A stretch of DNA of 64,000 nt from Erythrobacter aureus (GTDB lineage Bacteria; Pseudomonadota; Alphaproteobacteria; Sphingomonadales; Sphingomonadaceae): assembly GCF_003355455.1 (NCBI RefSeq), contig NZ_CP031357.1:660501-724500 (forward strand). The letters run 5' to 3'. Shown here piece after piece: positions 33,482 to 41,217 of the stretch. How positions within the stretch are numbered: the first letter of the stretch is position 1; each line of letters opens with the position of its first letter. Position numbers and translations under genes: made by a program. A model generated the notes under the pieces. The model worked only from the letters and a program-made list of their open reading frames with translations, was not told where the DNA came from and searched no databases.

Positions 33482-35790
33482 GCCGCTTCCCGGATCTCGA
33501 CTAGCGGAACCGAAGGCGCTTCGCCCGCCGCGAAGGAAAGGCCGCTCACGTCGAGCCGGTCTTCCGCGAAGCGAACCGGCACGTCGAACAGGAAACCGGC
33601 AGTGATCGGCGCACCGTTCGCGGGCGCGGTATCGAAAACGATCCAACCCCCCGTCTCATAGGTCCAGGCGGCAGTCGCGAGGCCGTCGACCGCGACGACC
33701 AGCGTCGCGAGATCGGGCCGGGTGATCGCGCGGAGCTGCTCGCCATAGGTCTTGACCAGGCGGTAGCGGCTGGCGATGCCATCGCCGTTGCCGAGCGGCT
33801 GGTCGGTGGCGGTGGGCGCGCCGGTCATCCCGTTGGAACTGAAATCGAAGGGATCGCGCAGGCGAAAGCCCCGTGCCGGGCCATAGCGCGCGCGGAAGAA
33901 GGTCAGCAGCGTGCACAGTTCCTTTTCCGAGCGGATGCCCGGGCCGACATCGTAGCGCATGCGGGCATCGGACCACAGCGCGTTGCGGTGTTCGTAGCCC
34001 GAGGCGGTGACGGCGACCGAGGTGGAAAATTCGGGGCTCGCCGCCGCATCCCGGCCAAGCGCGAGCGGATAGGCGACATCGTCGAAAGGGGTCATCACGT
34101 CTTCTCCGGGGGGCTGGCGGGTATATCCGTCGCGCGCGACCTGGGGCAGCGCCCAGACGAATCGCTGGCTCACGCCGCGTTCGCGGGCCTTATCCAGCGC
34201 CTCGTCGATCAGCGGCCAGGACGCGTCGGAATCGGCGGGATCGAGTACGAAACCGGAAAGATAATCGGTCGCGGCAGCCGGATAGGCGAGGTGCCGCTCG
34301 ACCCAGTCATAGGCATGGCGCCGCGCCGCATCCGCCCCGCCAACCAGCCAGTCGTAATCCTCGAGCTGCAGGCGGTCGAAGGCGGGATAGCGCCAGCCGA
34401 CCGGCATATTGGCGCGCCAGGCTTCGGGCGTCGCCGGATCGAGCACGGTGGGGGTGAAGGTAAGCAGCATGATTTCGGCGTTGCCGCCGGCCGCGTCGCG
34501 AACGGCACTGGCCAGCGCGAGCGTCGAATTGGCCAGTAGATCTCCGGCGGCATCGAGCAGAGCCGTCTGTGCCGCGTCGAGCGGATCGCGCAGCGAGGCG
34601 ATCTCCACCGGATCGCCGCCCAGCGCGGCTCGCGCGCTCGCATCGTACAGGCAGGGCGCGCCGGTCTGCGGCACGGTCCACCACCATGGCTCGCCGATCT
34701 GGAACAGCACGGGCATCCCGGCGTCCAGCGCGATCTCCACGAACGCCCGCGCGATCTGTTGCAGATAGCCCATCGCGCCCGAATGGGCAGGCGATAGCAG
34801 CGCGGATGGCGGCTCCCAGCCGGTCAGCGCGGGCGATCCGTCATGCGCGCGCTGCTTCCAGTCGTTCCAGCAATGCGCGTCGAACAATTCGTAGGATAGC
34901 GACCAGACGAGATCGAAGCCATGGTCGCGCGCCGCTGCGGCATAGGCCCGGTGCCAGGCCTCGCACGGGCGGTTGATCGCGCCGCCCGCCAGGCTGACGT
35001 AATGTTCGCCGCCCAGCGGTTCGAGCCGGAAATAATGGCTCATCCCGACATAGTGGACCACGCGCCCGCGATAGCCGAGGCCTTCGATATTGCGGATCAG
35101 CCGCGCGGGCGTCTGGTTGAAACTGTCGTCATAGGCAGTGGCGATCTGCTCGCCATGGGCGGGGGCGAGCACATCGCCGATTTCGAGCGAGGCGTGTTCG
35201 CCCTCGCAGGAAATGGCGCTCATTTCGGCCCAGCCATCGACCCGCGCGGGCAATTGCGCCGTGCTGCCCTCGACATAGCCTTGCGGGACGAGGCTGATGA
35301 ACATGCGGTCGATATCGGCCGGGTGGATCGCTTCGCCCGGAAGGCCGTAACCGGATTCCAGCGCGGAGAATGGCAGTTCGATCCGCGCATCGGTGGGCGA
35401 ACCGCTGGCATAGTTCCACAGCCGGACATACCAGGCGCGCGGATTGCCTCCCGCGTCGCGGCCCTCGATCGTCAGCGTCGGGCCATGCGGTACGTCGAGT
35501 GCCAGCAGCCCGCCGCTGCGCCAGCGAAAGCGCAGCACGCAATGCGCGTAATCGCGCTGCGTCTCATAGGCGAGCAGCGGATGGTCGAGCGTGTCTTCGC
35601 TGTCCCAGATCAGCCCCGCAAGTTCGCCTTCGTGGTGAAACTCGCAATCCACGCGCAGCGCATCGGCTGCGGTCGTCACCACGCTGGCCATCATCGGGCG
35701 CGGGAAATTGACCGTCCAGAAGCGCGGATCGAAGCGCTGGATATAATCGGAATGCTGCCCGCGTCTCTCGCGGGCGAGCCAGAAAGCCAT
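33478..35790 (-). CDS. GTA distal tail protein (DUF2460, g12-like) fused to a large N-terminal domain
   Basis: 770 residues. The last ~200 (from ~575: DVAYPLALGRDAAASPEFSTSV...) are the DUF2460/TIGR02217 distal-tail domain, which alone is ~200 residues in RcGTA. The first ~570 residues are extra. They contain a beta-rich opening and a region resembling TIM-barrel hydrolases (YVGMSHYFRLEPLG, DLVWSLSYELFDAHCWNDW, VLFQIGEPWWWT). I recall similar fusions in sphingomonads. Start MAFWLARER at 35790 has AAGGAAA upstream. Confidence 0.85.
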   Translation of the reverse strand: MAFWLARERRGQHSDYIQRFDPRFWTVNFPRPMMASVVTTAADALRVDCEFHHEGELAGLIWDSEDTLDHPLLAYETQRDYAHCVLRFRWRSGGLLALDVPHGPTLTIEGRDAGGNPRAWYVRLWNYASGSPTDARIELPFSALESGYGLPGEAIHPADIDRMFISLVPQGYVEGSTAQLPARVDGWAEMSAISCEGEHASLEIGDVLAPAHGEQIATAYDDSFNQTPARLIRNIEGLGYRGRVVHYVGMSHYFRLEPLGGEHYVSLAGGAINRPCEAWHRAYAAAARDHGFDLVWSLSYELFDAHCWNDWKQRAHDGSPALTGWEPPSALLSPAHSGAMGYLQQIARAFVEIALDAGMPVLFQIGEPWWWTVPQTGAPCLYDASARAALGGDPVEIASLRDPLDAAQTALLDAAGDLLANSTLALASAVRDAAGGNAEIMLLTFTPTVLDPATPEAWRANMPVGWRYPAFDRLQLEDYDWLVGGADAARRHAYDWVERHLAYPAAATDYLSGFVLDPADSDASWPLIDEALDKARERGVSQRFVWALPQVARDGYTRQPPGEDVMTPFDDVAYPLALGRDAAASPEFSTSVAVTASGYEHRNALWSDARMRYDVGPGIRSEKELCTLLTFFRARYGPARGFRLRDPFDFSSNGMTGAPTATDQPLGNGDGIASRYRLVKTYGEQLRAITRPDLATLVVAVDGLATAAWTYETGGWIVFDTAPANGAPITAGFLFDVPVRFAEDRLDVSGLSFAAGEAPSVPLVEIREAA

Positions 35791-35812
35791 GGGGTTGTTT
35801 CCTTTTTTTGTG

Positions 35813-36063
35813 GGCCTCAAGCGCCGGCGGCCGCATCCGCGGCCTCAGGCTATCCACGCTCATGCGACCTGAAGGTCGCATCGCTGCGGGCGCGCAGTCG
35901 CGCTTGCCTCGCCTTCGGCTCGGAAAGCATCGCCAAACGTCTGCGAGCGCAAAAGCACCGTCCGCGACCAGCGGACGGCAAGGGCAAGCGCCCGCCCGCA
36001 GCGGGTGCGGCTTGCCGCACGTCTAGCGAGGACGAACCCGCGGATGCGGGTTCGAAAAACAAA
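35813..36063. repeat. Mosaic hairpin element, copy 1 (between tape measure and distal-tail genes)
   Basis: Fills the 286-base gap 35791-36076, which has no gene. It runs from GCCTCAAGCGCCGGCGGCCG to GGTTCGAAAAACAAAA. Hairpins in order: GGCCGC/GCGGCC, ATGCGACCT/AGGTCGCAT, CCGTCCGC/GCGGACGG, GTGCGGC/GCCGCAC, GAACCCGC/GCGGGTTC. Confidence 0.85.
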
Positions 36064-36076
36064 AGATCGCCTGAGG

Positions 36077-36649
36077 CTAGACAGATAATACCCGCCGCAC
36101 TGCGCTGGCCACCTGACGCGAGGATCGTTGCAGCGCGACCGGTGCGGAAGTGCCGCGCGGTGCCGACAAATTGATCGCGACGCGCACATCCGAGCGGCCC
36201 GTGCCGCCACCTGCATTCGGTTCGACCCGACCCGCGCTGGTCGGCACGAACAGTTCGGGGCCGCGCTCGCCGACCACATAGGGGCGGTCGGGGGCCACCA
36301 GCCCTCCGGTCGCGCGTCCCGGCAGGCCGAACAGCGCGCCGATCGTGCCCGCAAGCAGGCCGCCGAGCCCGCCATCGCCGGAACCGGCGAACAGACGGTC
36401 GAGCCCGAGCTGGAGCGCCTGGGCGGCGATCTGGTCGAGCGCGCTGGTGGCCATGCGTTTCAGGTCGTCGAATCCCAGGCCGCCCTTGCGGATCGCGAAG
36501 AGCAGCCCGCGTTCGAGCACCCGGCCCGCATTCTCGAAGCCGTCGAGCAGCGTCGTATCGAAGGTGCTGCGCATCGTTTGCATATCCGCAGCGAAGGCCT
36601 GCGTGTCGGCGCGTACCGAAACGATCAGATCGTCGATTTCGTCATCCAT
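36077..36649 (-). CDS. GTA tail tape measure protein (g11-like)
   Basis: 190 residues, short as expected for a GTA. The N-terminus is helical (MDDEIDDLIVSVRADTQAFAADMQTMRSTF), followed by hydrophobic Gly-rich stretches (GGLGGLLAGTIGALFGLPG) and the tape-measure signature region GGLVAPDRPYVVGERGPELFVP. It overlaps the upstream chaperone stop by eight bases. Sets tail length and may help DNA passage. Confidence 0.88.
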   Translation of the reverse strand: MDDEIDDLIVSVRADTQAFAADMQTMRSTFDTTLLDGFENAGRVLERGLLFAIRKGGLGFDDLKRMATSALDQIAAQALQLGLDRLFAGSGDGGLGGLLAGTIGALFGLPGRATGGLVAPDRPYVVGERGPELFVPTSAGRVEPNAGGGTGRSDVRVAINLSAPRGTSAPVALQRSSRQVASAVRRVLSV

Positions 36650-36836
36650 GGCTGTCTCGTTCGATCAGCGCCGCGATTTCGGCGCGGCTGGGCGGGGTTT
36701 CGCCGGGCAAGGGCGGGGCGAGGCTTGCGGTGAGTTCGGAAGGCGTCGCGTTCCAGAAGATGCGCGGCGTCCAGCGGAGATGCGCTGCGGCCAGCGCGGT
36801 CAGTCGAAGCGCCGCGCCCGAGAAGGCGTCGCTCAC
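36642..36836 (-). CDS. GTA phage tail assembly chaperone
   Basis: 64 residues from a GTG at 36836 with a GGAGGGGAG site. FSGAALRLTALAAAHLRWTPRIFWNATPSEL is typical of the short tail chaperone (g10.1-like) placed just before the tape measure gene. A longer frame upstream only reads through a repeat (36838-36948) and is rejected. Confidence 0.8.
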   Translation of the reverse strand: MSDAFSGAALRLTALAAAHLRWTPRIFWNATPSELTASLAPPLPGETPPSRAEIAALIERDSHG

Positions 36837-36837
36837 T

Positions 36838-36948
36838 GGCTCCCCTCCCTTGAGGGAGGGGCTGGGGGTGGGTGTGCCCCGCTTGCCGGATGAGGCGACC
36901 CCCGGGACCAGCCCCCTCCCCAAATGCAGGGGAGATCGCGTGGTGCGA
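36838..36948. repeat. C/T-rich palindrome repeat between g10-like and tail chaperone genes
   Basis: A 20-bp palindrome CCCCTCCCTTGAGGGAGGGG (36842-36861), then GGGGGTGGGTGTG, and a second hairpin CTCCCC/GGGGAG near 36929-36945. The same unit occurs at 41100-41215. It fills the 115-base gap. Confidence 0.8.
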
Positions 36949-36951
36949 TCA

Positions 36952-37302
36952 TCACGGCTGACCCTTCAGTATCTCGCTCAGCAGCACCCGCAGCGGCTTG
37001 GCGGCCGCCGCGAGGCCTTGGGCGAGCACGGCCTGCCCCACTTCTTCGCGGGTCAGCCCGCCGCGCTGGGCAAGGCAGTGCCAGAACAACGTGGCGATTT
37101 CGGCCAGCCGCAGCGCGCCTTCGCCCGCGCGTTCGACCAGCGCGAACAGCGATCCCAACTCTTCCTCGGCGCACACCAATGCGTTGAATGTGGGGCGCAG
37201 GAGATAGGGCCTGCCCGCGATGACAAGCGTGGCTTCGCCGCGAACCGGGTTGCTCGGCTTCTGGTCGGCGCTACCGCCTGTGGCTGCTTGAGCGCCGTTC
37301 AC
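36952..37302 (-). CDS. Gene transfer agent family protein (g10-like, GTA_gp10)
   Basis: 116 residues. NPVRGEATLVIAGRPYLLRPTFNALVCAEEELG followed by a helical C-terminus is the GTA gp10 pattern, a tail chaperone-type protein of unknown exact role. The start overlaps the major tail protein stop by four bases. Confidence 0.88.
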   Translation of the reverse strand: MNGAQAATGGSADQKPSNPVRGEATLVIAGRPYLLRPTFNALVCAEEELGSLFALVERAGEGALRLAEIATLFWHCLAQRGGLTREEVGQAVLAQGLAAAAKPLRVLLSEILKGQP

Positions 37303-37718
37303 GATGGGACCCCGACCGGATTCACGGGACCAGAGCTTTCGAGCTGGAGCGCATAGGTCCGCTCGCCATTGAAATCGCCCGCATAGTCCAGCCGCTGGAC
37401 AAGGAAGCGGCCGCGCACTTTCGCGCCGTCCTCGAAGCTCAGTTCGTAATCGTCGAGCGTTCCGGCGAGCGCATGGGCGCGCACCGATGCCTCGGCATTC
37501 GAACCGAGGAAGATGCCCGAGGCCGAGACCGAGACCGAGCGCGTTCCCGCGCCCGACAGCAGTTCGCGCCAGCCGCCGCTTTCCTTGTGCGTGACGACCA
37601 CCGTGTCGCCATTGATGCTCATCTGCGTGGTTCTGAGCCCGGCGACGGTCTCGTAGCTTACGGGCGAACCGCCATCGCCGATCTTTAGGAGGAAGGCGGC
37701 ACCTTTCTGGGCTGTCAT
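37299..37718 (-). CDS. GTA major tail protein (TP901-1 family, g9-like)
   Basis: 139 residues. MTAQKGAAFLLKIGD, GLRTTQMSINGDTVVVTHKESGGWRELL and LDDYELSFEDGAKVRGRFLVQRLDYAGDFNGE are the tail-tube pattern. Start at 37718 has AAAAGGACAC upstream, bases that immediately border mosaic repeat copy 2. Expected to polymerise into the tail tube. Confidence 0.92.
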   Translation of the reverse strand: MTAQKGAAFLLKIGDGGSPVSYETVAGLRTTQMSINGDTVVVTHKESGGWRELLSGAGTRSVSVSASGIFLGSNAEASVRAHALAGTLDDYELSFEDGAKVRGRFLVQRLDYAGDFNGERTYALQLESSGPVNPVGVPS

Positions 37719-37739
37719 GTCATGTGTCCTTTTTTGTTT

Positions 37740-37970
37740 GGCCTCAATCGCCGGCGGCCGCCTCCGCGGCCTTAGGCTTTCCTCGCTCATGCGACCTGAA
37801 GGTCGCGTCGCTGCGGGCGGCCAGTCGGCCTTGCCTCGCCTTCGGCTCGGAAAATCGAGTTGATCAGATGTGTCGCGCCAAATCCGGGCCGGGAGAGGCC
37901 CGCAGGTGCTCGACGCGGCACGCGTCGAAACGGCACCGAGGACGCACCGACGGAGGTCGGCGCGAAAAAG
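37740..37970. repeat. Mosaic hairpin element, copy 2 (between DUF3168 and major tail genes)
   Basis: Part of the 388-base gap 37719-38106, which has no gene. The first half (37740-37854) matches copies 1 and 3 closely. The second half is degenerate but keeps paired stems GGGCC/GGCCC and CCGAC/GTCGG and ends CGAAAAAG. Confidence 0.75.
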
Positions 37971-37971
37971 C

Positions 37972-38102
37972 CCCCTCTTCTTCAGAGGAGGGGGTTTGGG
38001 GGTGGTGGCGAGCGGAGCGGGCGCCTGAGGGCACCACTCCACTGCGACTAGGCACTGCTGCGCATCGCCAAGTCTCGTGGCCCCTCCTCTGAAGAAGAGG
38101 GG
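37972..38102. repeat. REPIN-like inverted palindrome pair
   Basis: CCCCTCTTCTTCAGAGGAGG plus GG at 37972-37993 and its exact reverse complement at 38081-38102, 87 bases apart. Each unit is itself a hairpin. It occupies the rest of the gap before the DUF3168 gene. Confidence 0.85.
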
Positions 38103-38106
38103 CCGA

Positions 38107-38496
38107 TCAGCCTGCGATCGTCAGGAAGCGATATTCGAGCAGGACCGCTCGCAGGTTTCGGCGGCGGCGTTCGGCGCGGCTGCGCAGGAACCGGGTGACG
38201 ACCACGCGAAACCCGCTCTGCTGCGGGGCGAGGGTGGCGATGCGCTGCTCGATGCGGGCGGCGATGGCGCCGGTTGCGGCTGCCTCGTCGCCGCGATCCA
38301 CCAGTTCGAGCGCCAGACGAATCTCGCGGCCAGGCCCGGTCTTGGTCGACCAGTCGGTGCTCGCGCTTGCCGCAATCGCAATGTGCGGCGGGCTGGCGGC
38401 GATCGGACCTTCTTCCTCGATTGCATTGACCATCCCGGCGAGGATGGGGTCGGCGCGCAACCAGTCGACCAGCGCGCTGCGCAAGGCGGTTTCCAT
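38107..38496 (-). CDS. GTA tail terminator, DUF3168 (g8-like)
   Basis: 129 residues. METALRSALVDWLRADPILAG and EQRIATL...GFRVVVTRFL fit DUF3168, the tail completion or terminator protein of siphovirus-type tails. It begins directly after the stop of the small g7-like ORF. Confidence 0.88.
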   Translation of the reverse strand: METALRSALVDWLRADPILAGMVNAIEEEGPIAASPPHIAIAASASTDWSTKTGPGREIRLALELVDRGDEAAATGAIAARIEQRIATLAPQQSGFRVVVTRFLRSRAERRRRNLRAVLLEYRFLTIAG

Positions 38497-38652
38497 CTAC
38501 TCGCTCCCTTGTGTGAAGAGCGGCCACAGCAGTCTAGCGCGGTGCCATTGGCCGCCATTGCGGCGGCGGGCGCGGATGCGGCTCTCGGCGCGGGCCGCGG
38601 CGAGCGTCGCGGCGCGGCGGGTGAGGCGCTGGGCCAGCGCGGCGAAACTCAC
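38497..38652 (-). CDS. Small GTA head-completion protein (g7-like), 51 aa
   Basis: 51 residues from a GTG at 38652 that overlaps the upstream stop (GTGA). Composition is strongly basic (AQRLTRRAATLAAARAESRIRARRR). Its place between the g6 connector and DUF3168 matches g7, but it is shorter than the RcGTA protein and similarity cannot be judged by eye. Assigned from position and coupled start/stop. Confidence 0.6.
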   Translation of the reverse strand: MSFAALAQRLTRRAATLAAARAESRIRARRRNGGQWHRARLLWPLFTQGSE

Positions 38653-38936
38653 AGCCGCACCATGCGGTAGGGTCGCCACAGCGCGGCGATGGATGTGGGC
38701 AGGCGCCCGTCATCCGCGTCCCGCTCGCGATATTGATGCGCGGCGAAGCGGACGATCCCGTGACGCAGAGCCTCGTCGAGATCGCTCCAGCCAGTGGCGG
38801 TAATGCCGGTGAATTGCAGGCACACCTGCCAGGCGGTCGCGAGCAGGCGGAGCAGCAGCGCGTCCTCGCCCGGCGTGCTGATCGCCAGCCATTGCTTGAG
38901 TTCGCCAAGTGGCTGGCCGGACAGGTTTGGGGGCAT
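38649..38936 (-). CDS. GTA head-tail connector protein (g6-like)
   Basis: 95 residues: LGELKQWLAISTPGEDALLLRLLATAWQVCLQFTG is the phage connector (DUF3199/gp6-like) pattern. It forms the adaptor ring below the portal. Upstream lies mosaic repeat copy 3. Confidence 0.85.
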   Translation of the reverse strand: MPPNLSGQPLGELKQWLAISTPGEDALLLRLLATAWQVCLQFTGITATGWSDLDEALRHGIVRFAAHQYRERDADDGRLPTSIAALWRPYRMVRL

Positions 38937-38956
38937 GTGGAGAGATTCCTTGTTTG

Positions 38957-39210
38957 GCCTCAGGCGCCGGCGGCCGCGTCCGCGGCCTTAGGCTATCCTC
39001 GCTCACACGCCCTTCGGGCGCGTCGCTGCGGGCGCGCAGTCGCACTTGCCTCGCCTTTGGCTCGGAGACTTTCGCCGGTCAGTTGGCTTGCGCCAGATCC
39101 GGCCCGGCGGAGGGCCGGCAAGGGCGACAGCCCGCCCGCAGCGGGTGCGGCTTGCCGCACGTCTAGCGAGGACGAACCCGCGGAGGCGGGTTCGAAAAAC
39201 AAAAAACAAA
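38957..39210. repeat. Mosaic hairpin element, copy 3 (between capsid and connector genes)
   Basis: Together with the capsid terminator it fills the 312-base gap 38937-39248; no gene there. Same orientation as copies 1 and 2. Stems: GGCCGC/GCGGCC, ACGCCC-type/GGGCG, CCGGCCC/GGGCCGG, GTGCGGC/GCCGCAC, GAACCCGC/GCGGGTTC. Confidence 0.85.
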
Positions 39211-39237
39211 CAGGCCCGGCAGGGGACACCGGGCCTG
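39195..39237 (-). terminator. Intrinsic terminator directly after the GTA capsid gene
   Basis: On the minus strand: stem CAGGCCCGG / CCGGGCCTG with a 9-base loop, then TTTGTTTTTTGTTTTT. It begins 12 bases after the capsid stop, inside the GTA operon, so some transcripts should end here. Confidence 0.8.
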
Positions 39238-39248
39238 CTTGCCAGCTC

Positions 39249-40391
39249 TTACAGCTCGATCTTCAGCAGCTTGATCGCATTGCTATCCAGCACCTGTCCG
39301 CCGACGCGCTTGGTGGCGTAGAAGTGAACGAAGGGTTTGTTGGTGAAGGGATCGCGCAGCACCTGCGTGGCGCTGCGTTCGGCGATCAGATAGCCGTGGC
39401 GGAAATTGCCGAAGGCGATCGGGAAGGTGCCCGCCGCGATATCGGGCATGTCCTCGGCCTCGACCACGGGATAGCCGAGCAGGCGGTCGGGCTGGCCTTC
39501 GACCAGGCCCGGCTGCCACAGGAAGGCACCGTCGGCACTCTTCAGCTTGCGCACTTCGGCGAGCGTGGCCGAATTCATCACGAAGCTCGCACCCTGGCGG
39601 TGTCCCGCCTTGAGCGTATGGATGAGGTCGATCAGCTTTGCGTCCGGGTTGGCATCGAACCCGCCCGCATCGCCCGAGGCGAGATATTGCAGCGTGCCGA
39701 AGGGGCGCGCGGCGTCCTCTGCCATCGTCGCCGGCGCATTGAGGAAGCCTTCGGGCTGGTCGATCCCGCTGCCGCCGATGAAGGCGGCCCCTTCGGCGCG
39801 GGCGAATTCCATCGCGATCTCGCTGGCGAGCCAGTTTTCGAGGTCGAACCCGGCATCGTCGAGCATCGCCTGGCTCGCGGCGGGGTTGGCGTAAAGCTCG
39901 CCCGTGGGCGGCGCGATCTCGGCAAATTCGGGCGTGTCGGTTTCGGGCCGCGCGGCGGTCTCGCTGACCCAGCCGCTGGCCGTGCCGCCGGTGGTGACGA
40001 GCTTGCGATAGCCCGCGCTGCCGGTCTGCACGACCTGGGCGATGGCGCGGATCGGGCTGATCTCGACAAGCGCGCGGGCAATCAAAGCGTCGATCTGGCG
40101 CGGCACGGCATAGCCGCCATCGGCGGGCACGGTTCCGGTGATCGACTTGAACTCGGCGGTCGAACCACGGCGCAGATAGCCGTCGACGAAGCCTTTCACT
40201 TCGGGGGCGCTCTCGTCGGCGGTGCCGATCGCGGGGCGGGCAGCTACGCGGCCGATCTTGTCGACGCGCGCCTTCACCTCGTCGACGTCGGAGCGCAGCG
40301 CGGCGACATCGGCTTCGGTCTTGTCCTGGCGGGCGACGATATCGAAGCTGGCTTCGGCGGTATCGGTGGGGGCGGGGGTGGTGGTGTCCAT
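39249..40391 (-). CDS. GTA major capsid protein, HK97 family (g5-like)
   Basis: 380 residues. The N-terminal ~75 residues are helical and charged, the expected cleaved delta domain. The HK97-fold body follows (GTVPADGGYAVPRQIDALIARALVE, GGTASGWVSETAARPETDTPEF, FRHGYLIAERSATQVLRDPF). Start at 40391 has an AGAGGAAT site; the longer frame reads through mosaic repeat copy 4 and is rejected. Confidence 0.95.
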   Translation of the reverse strand: MDTTTPAPTDTAEASFDIVARQDKTEADVAALRSDVDEVKARVDKIGRVAARPAIGTADESAPEVKGFVDGYLRRGSTAEFKSITGTVPADGGYAVPRQIDALIARALVEISPIRAIAQVVQTGSAGYRKLVTTGGTASGWVSETAARPETDTPEFAEIAPPTGELYANPAASQAMLDDAGFDLENWLASEIAMEFARAEGAAFIGGSGIDQPEGFLNAPATMAEDAARPFGTLQYLASGDAGGFDANPDAKLIDLIHTLKAGHRQGASFVMNSATLAEVRKLKSADGAFLWQPGLVEGQPDRLLGYPVVEAEDMPDIAAGTFPIAFGNFRHGYLIAERSATQVLRDPFTNKPFVHFYATKRVGGQVLDSNAIKLLKIEL

Positions 40392-40421
40392 CGGTATTCC
40401 TCTTTCTTCACGGGGCTTGGA

Positions 40422-40713
40422 TTTTTTGTTTTTCGAACCGACCTCCGTCGGTTCATCCTCGCTATACGTGCGGCAAGCCGCACCCGCTGCGGGGCGGCCG
40501 CGTGGCCTTGCCGGGCCTCCTCCGGCCCGGGTCCAGCGCGAGATTCTATGGTGGCGAGAGCTTCCGAGCCGCAGGCGAGGCAAGGCCGGAAGCGAAGTCG
40601 AAGACGCAGCTGGCCAAAGGCCACCTGCATGGCCGCCCGCAGCGACGCGCCCGAAGGGCGTGTGAGCGAGGATAGCCTAAGGCCGCGGACGCGGCCGCCG
40701 GCGCTTGAGGCTA
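40422..40713. repeat. Mosaic hairpin element, copy 4, inverted (between protease and capsid genes)
   Basis: Fills the 319-base gap 40392-40710; no gene there. It is opposite in orientation to copies 1-3: it starts TTTTTTGTTTTTCGAACCGA and ends GCCGGCGCTTGAGGCTAAG. Stems in reading order: GAACCGAC/GTCGGTTC, GTGCGGC/GCCGCAC, CCGGGCC/GGCCCGG, GGCCGC/GCGGCC. The last bases overlap the protease stop codon. Confidence 0.85.
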
Positions 40714-41217
40714 AGACAGATAATGCACTCTTGCGCCGTCCTGCAGCGGGTGCGTCACCACGCTGACCTCGAACAGCTCGATCTCGGCGAGTTCCCGGCC
40801 CTGCGGCGTCTGGCGATAGGCCCTTGCGCGGTAGCCGAAGCTGAGGCCGTTCACCGCCCTTGTCCGCAGCAACCTGGCGGCGCGGCCTTGCGCCTTGTCG
40901 ATGCTGGCAATGATCCTGAGGCCGCGCGCATCCTCGCCCGCGGTCTCGACCCAGCCGATGCGCCGGTCGGGCCGGTGCTGCCAGTAGAGCGGGTAGGGGC
41001 CGCTGCGCTCCGCCAGGGTGCGCGCGAAGGCGCCGGGGCGGATCGTATCGCGCGCACCGTCCACCTTGTCGAACAGCGCGGCATAGCCGGCTATGCGGAG
41101 CGGCCTCCCCTCCCTCGAGGGAGGGGCCGGGGGTGGGTGTGCGGCGCTTGCAGGCGAGGTCGGACCCCCACCCCTGGGCCATCCCGAAGGGGAGGGGGAC
41201 CCGTGTTCGCGGCTCAC
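40711..41217 (-). CDS. GTA HK97 prohead protease (g4-like) with repeat-derived N-terminus
   Basis: 168 residues. The S78-type protease core is LRIAGYAALFDKVDGARDTIRPGAF... with the catalytic His in WQHRPDRRIG and Ser in AVNGLSFGYRA. Residues ~6-38 (GSPSPSGWPRGGGPTSPASA, then AHPPPAPPSREG) are encoded by the C/T-rich palindrome repeat at 41100-41215. The only start I find in frame is the GTG at 41217, which overlaps the upstream stop (GTGA), so the repeat appears to be translated. Confidence 0.85.
   Translation of the reverse strand: MSREHGSPSPSGWPRGGGPTSPASAAHPPPAPPSREGRPLRIAGYAALFDKVDGARDTIRPGAFARTLAERSGPYPLYWQHRPDRRIGWVETAGEDARGLRIIASIDKAQGRAARLLRTRAVNGLSFGYRARAYRQTPQGRELAEIELFEVSVVTHPLQDGARVHYLS
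41100..41215. repeat. C/T-rich palindrome repeat inside the prohead protease N-terminus
   Basis: Palindrome CCCCTCCCTCGAGGGAGGGG at 41107-41126, then GGGGGTGGGTGTG, a variable centre, and CCCACCCC...GGGGAGGGGG. Closely similar to 36838-36948, where it is intergenic. Confidence 0.8.

Noticed and set aside
35813..40713. CRISPR array
   Set aside because: The repeats are long, few, hairpin-rich, scattered between genes and partly inverted; there are no regular spacers or cas genes.
38733..40766. 677-codon plus-strand frame across capsid and repeats
   Set aside because: It reads antisense through the capsid gene and two mosaic repeats; no domain can be seen.
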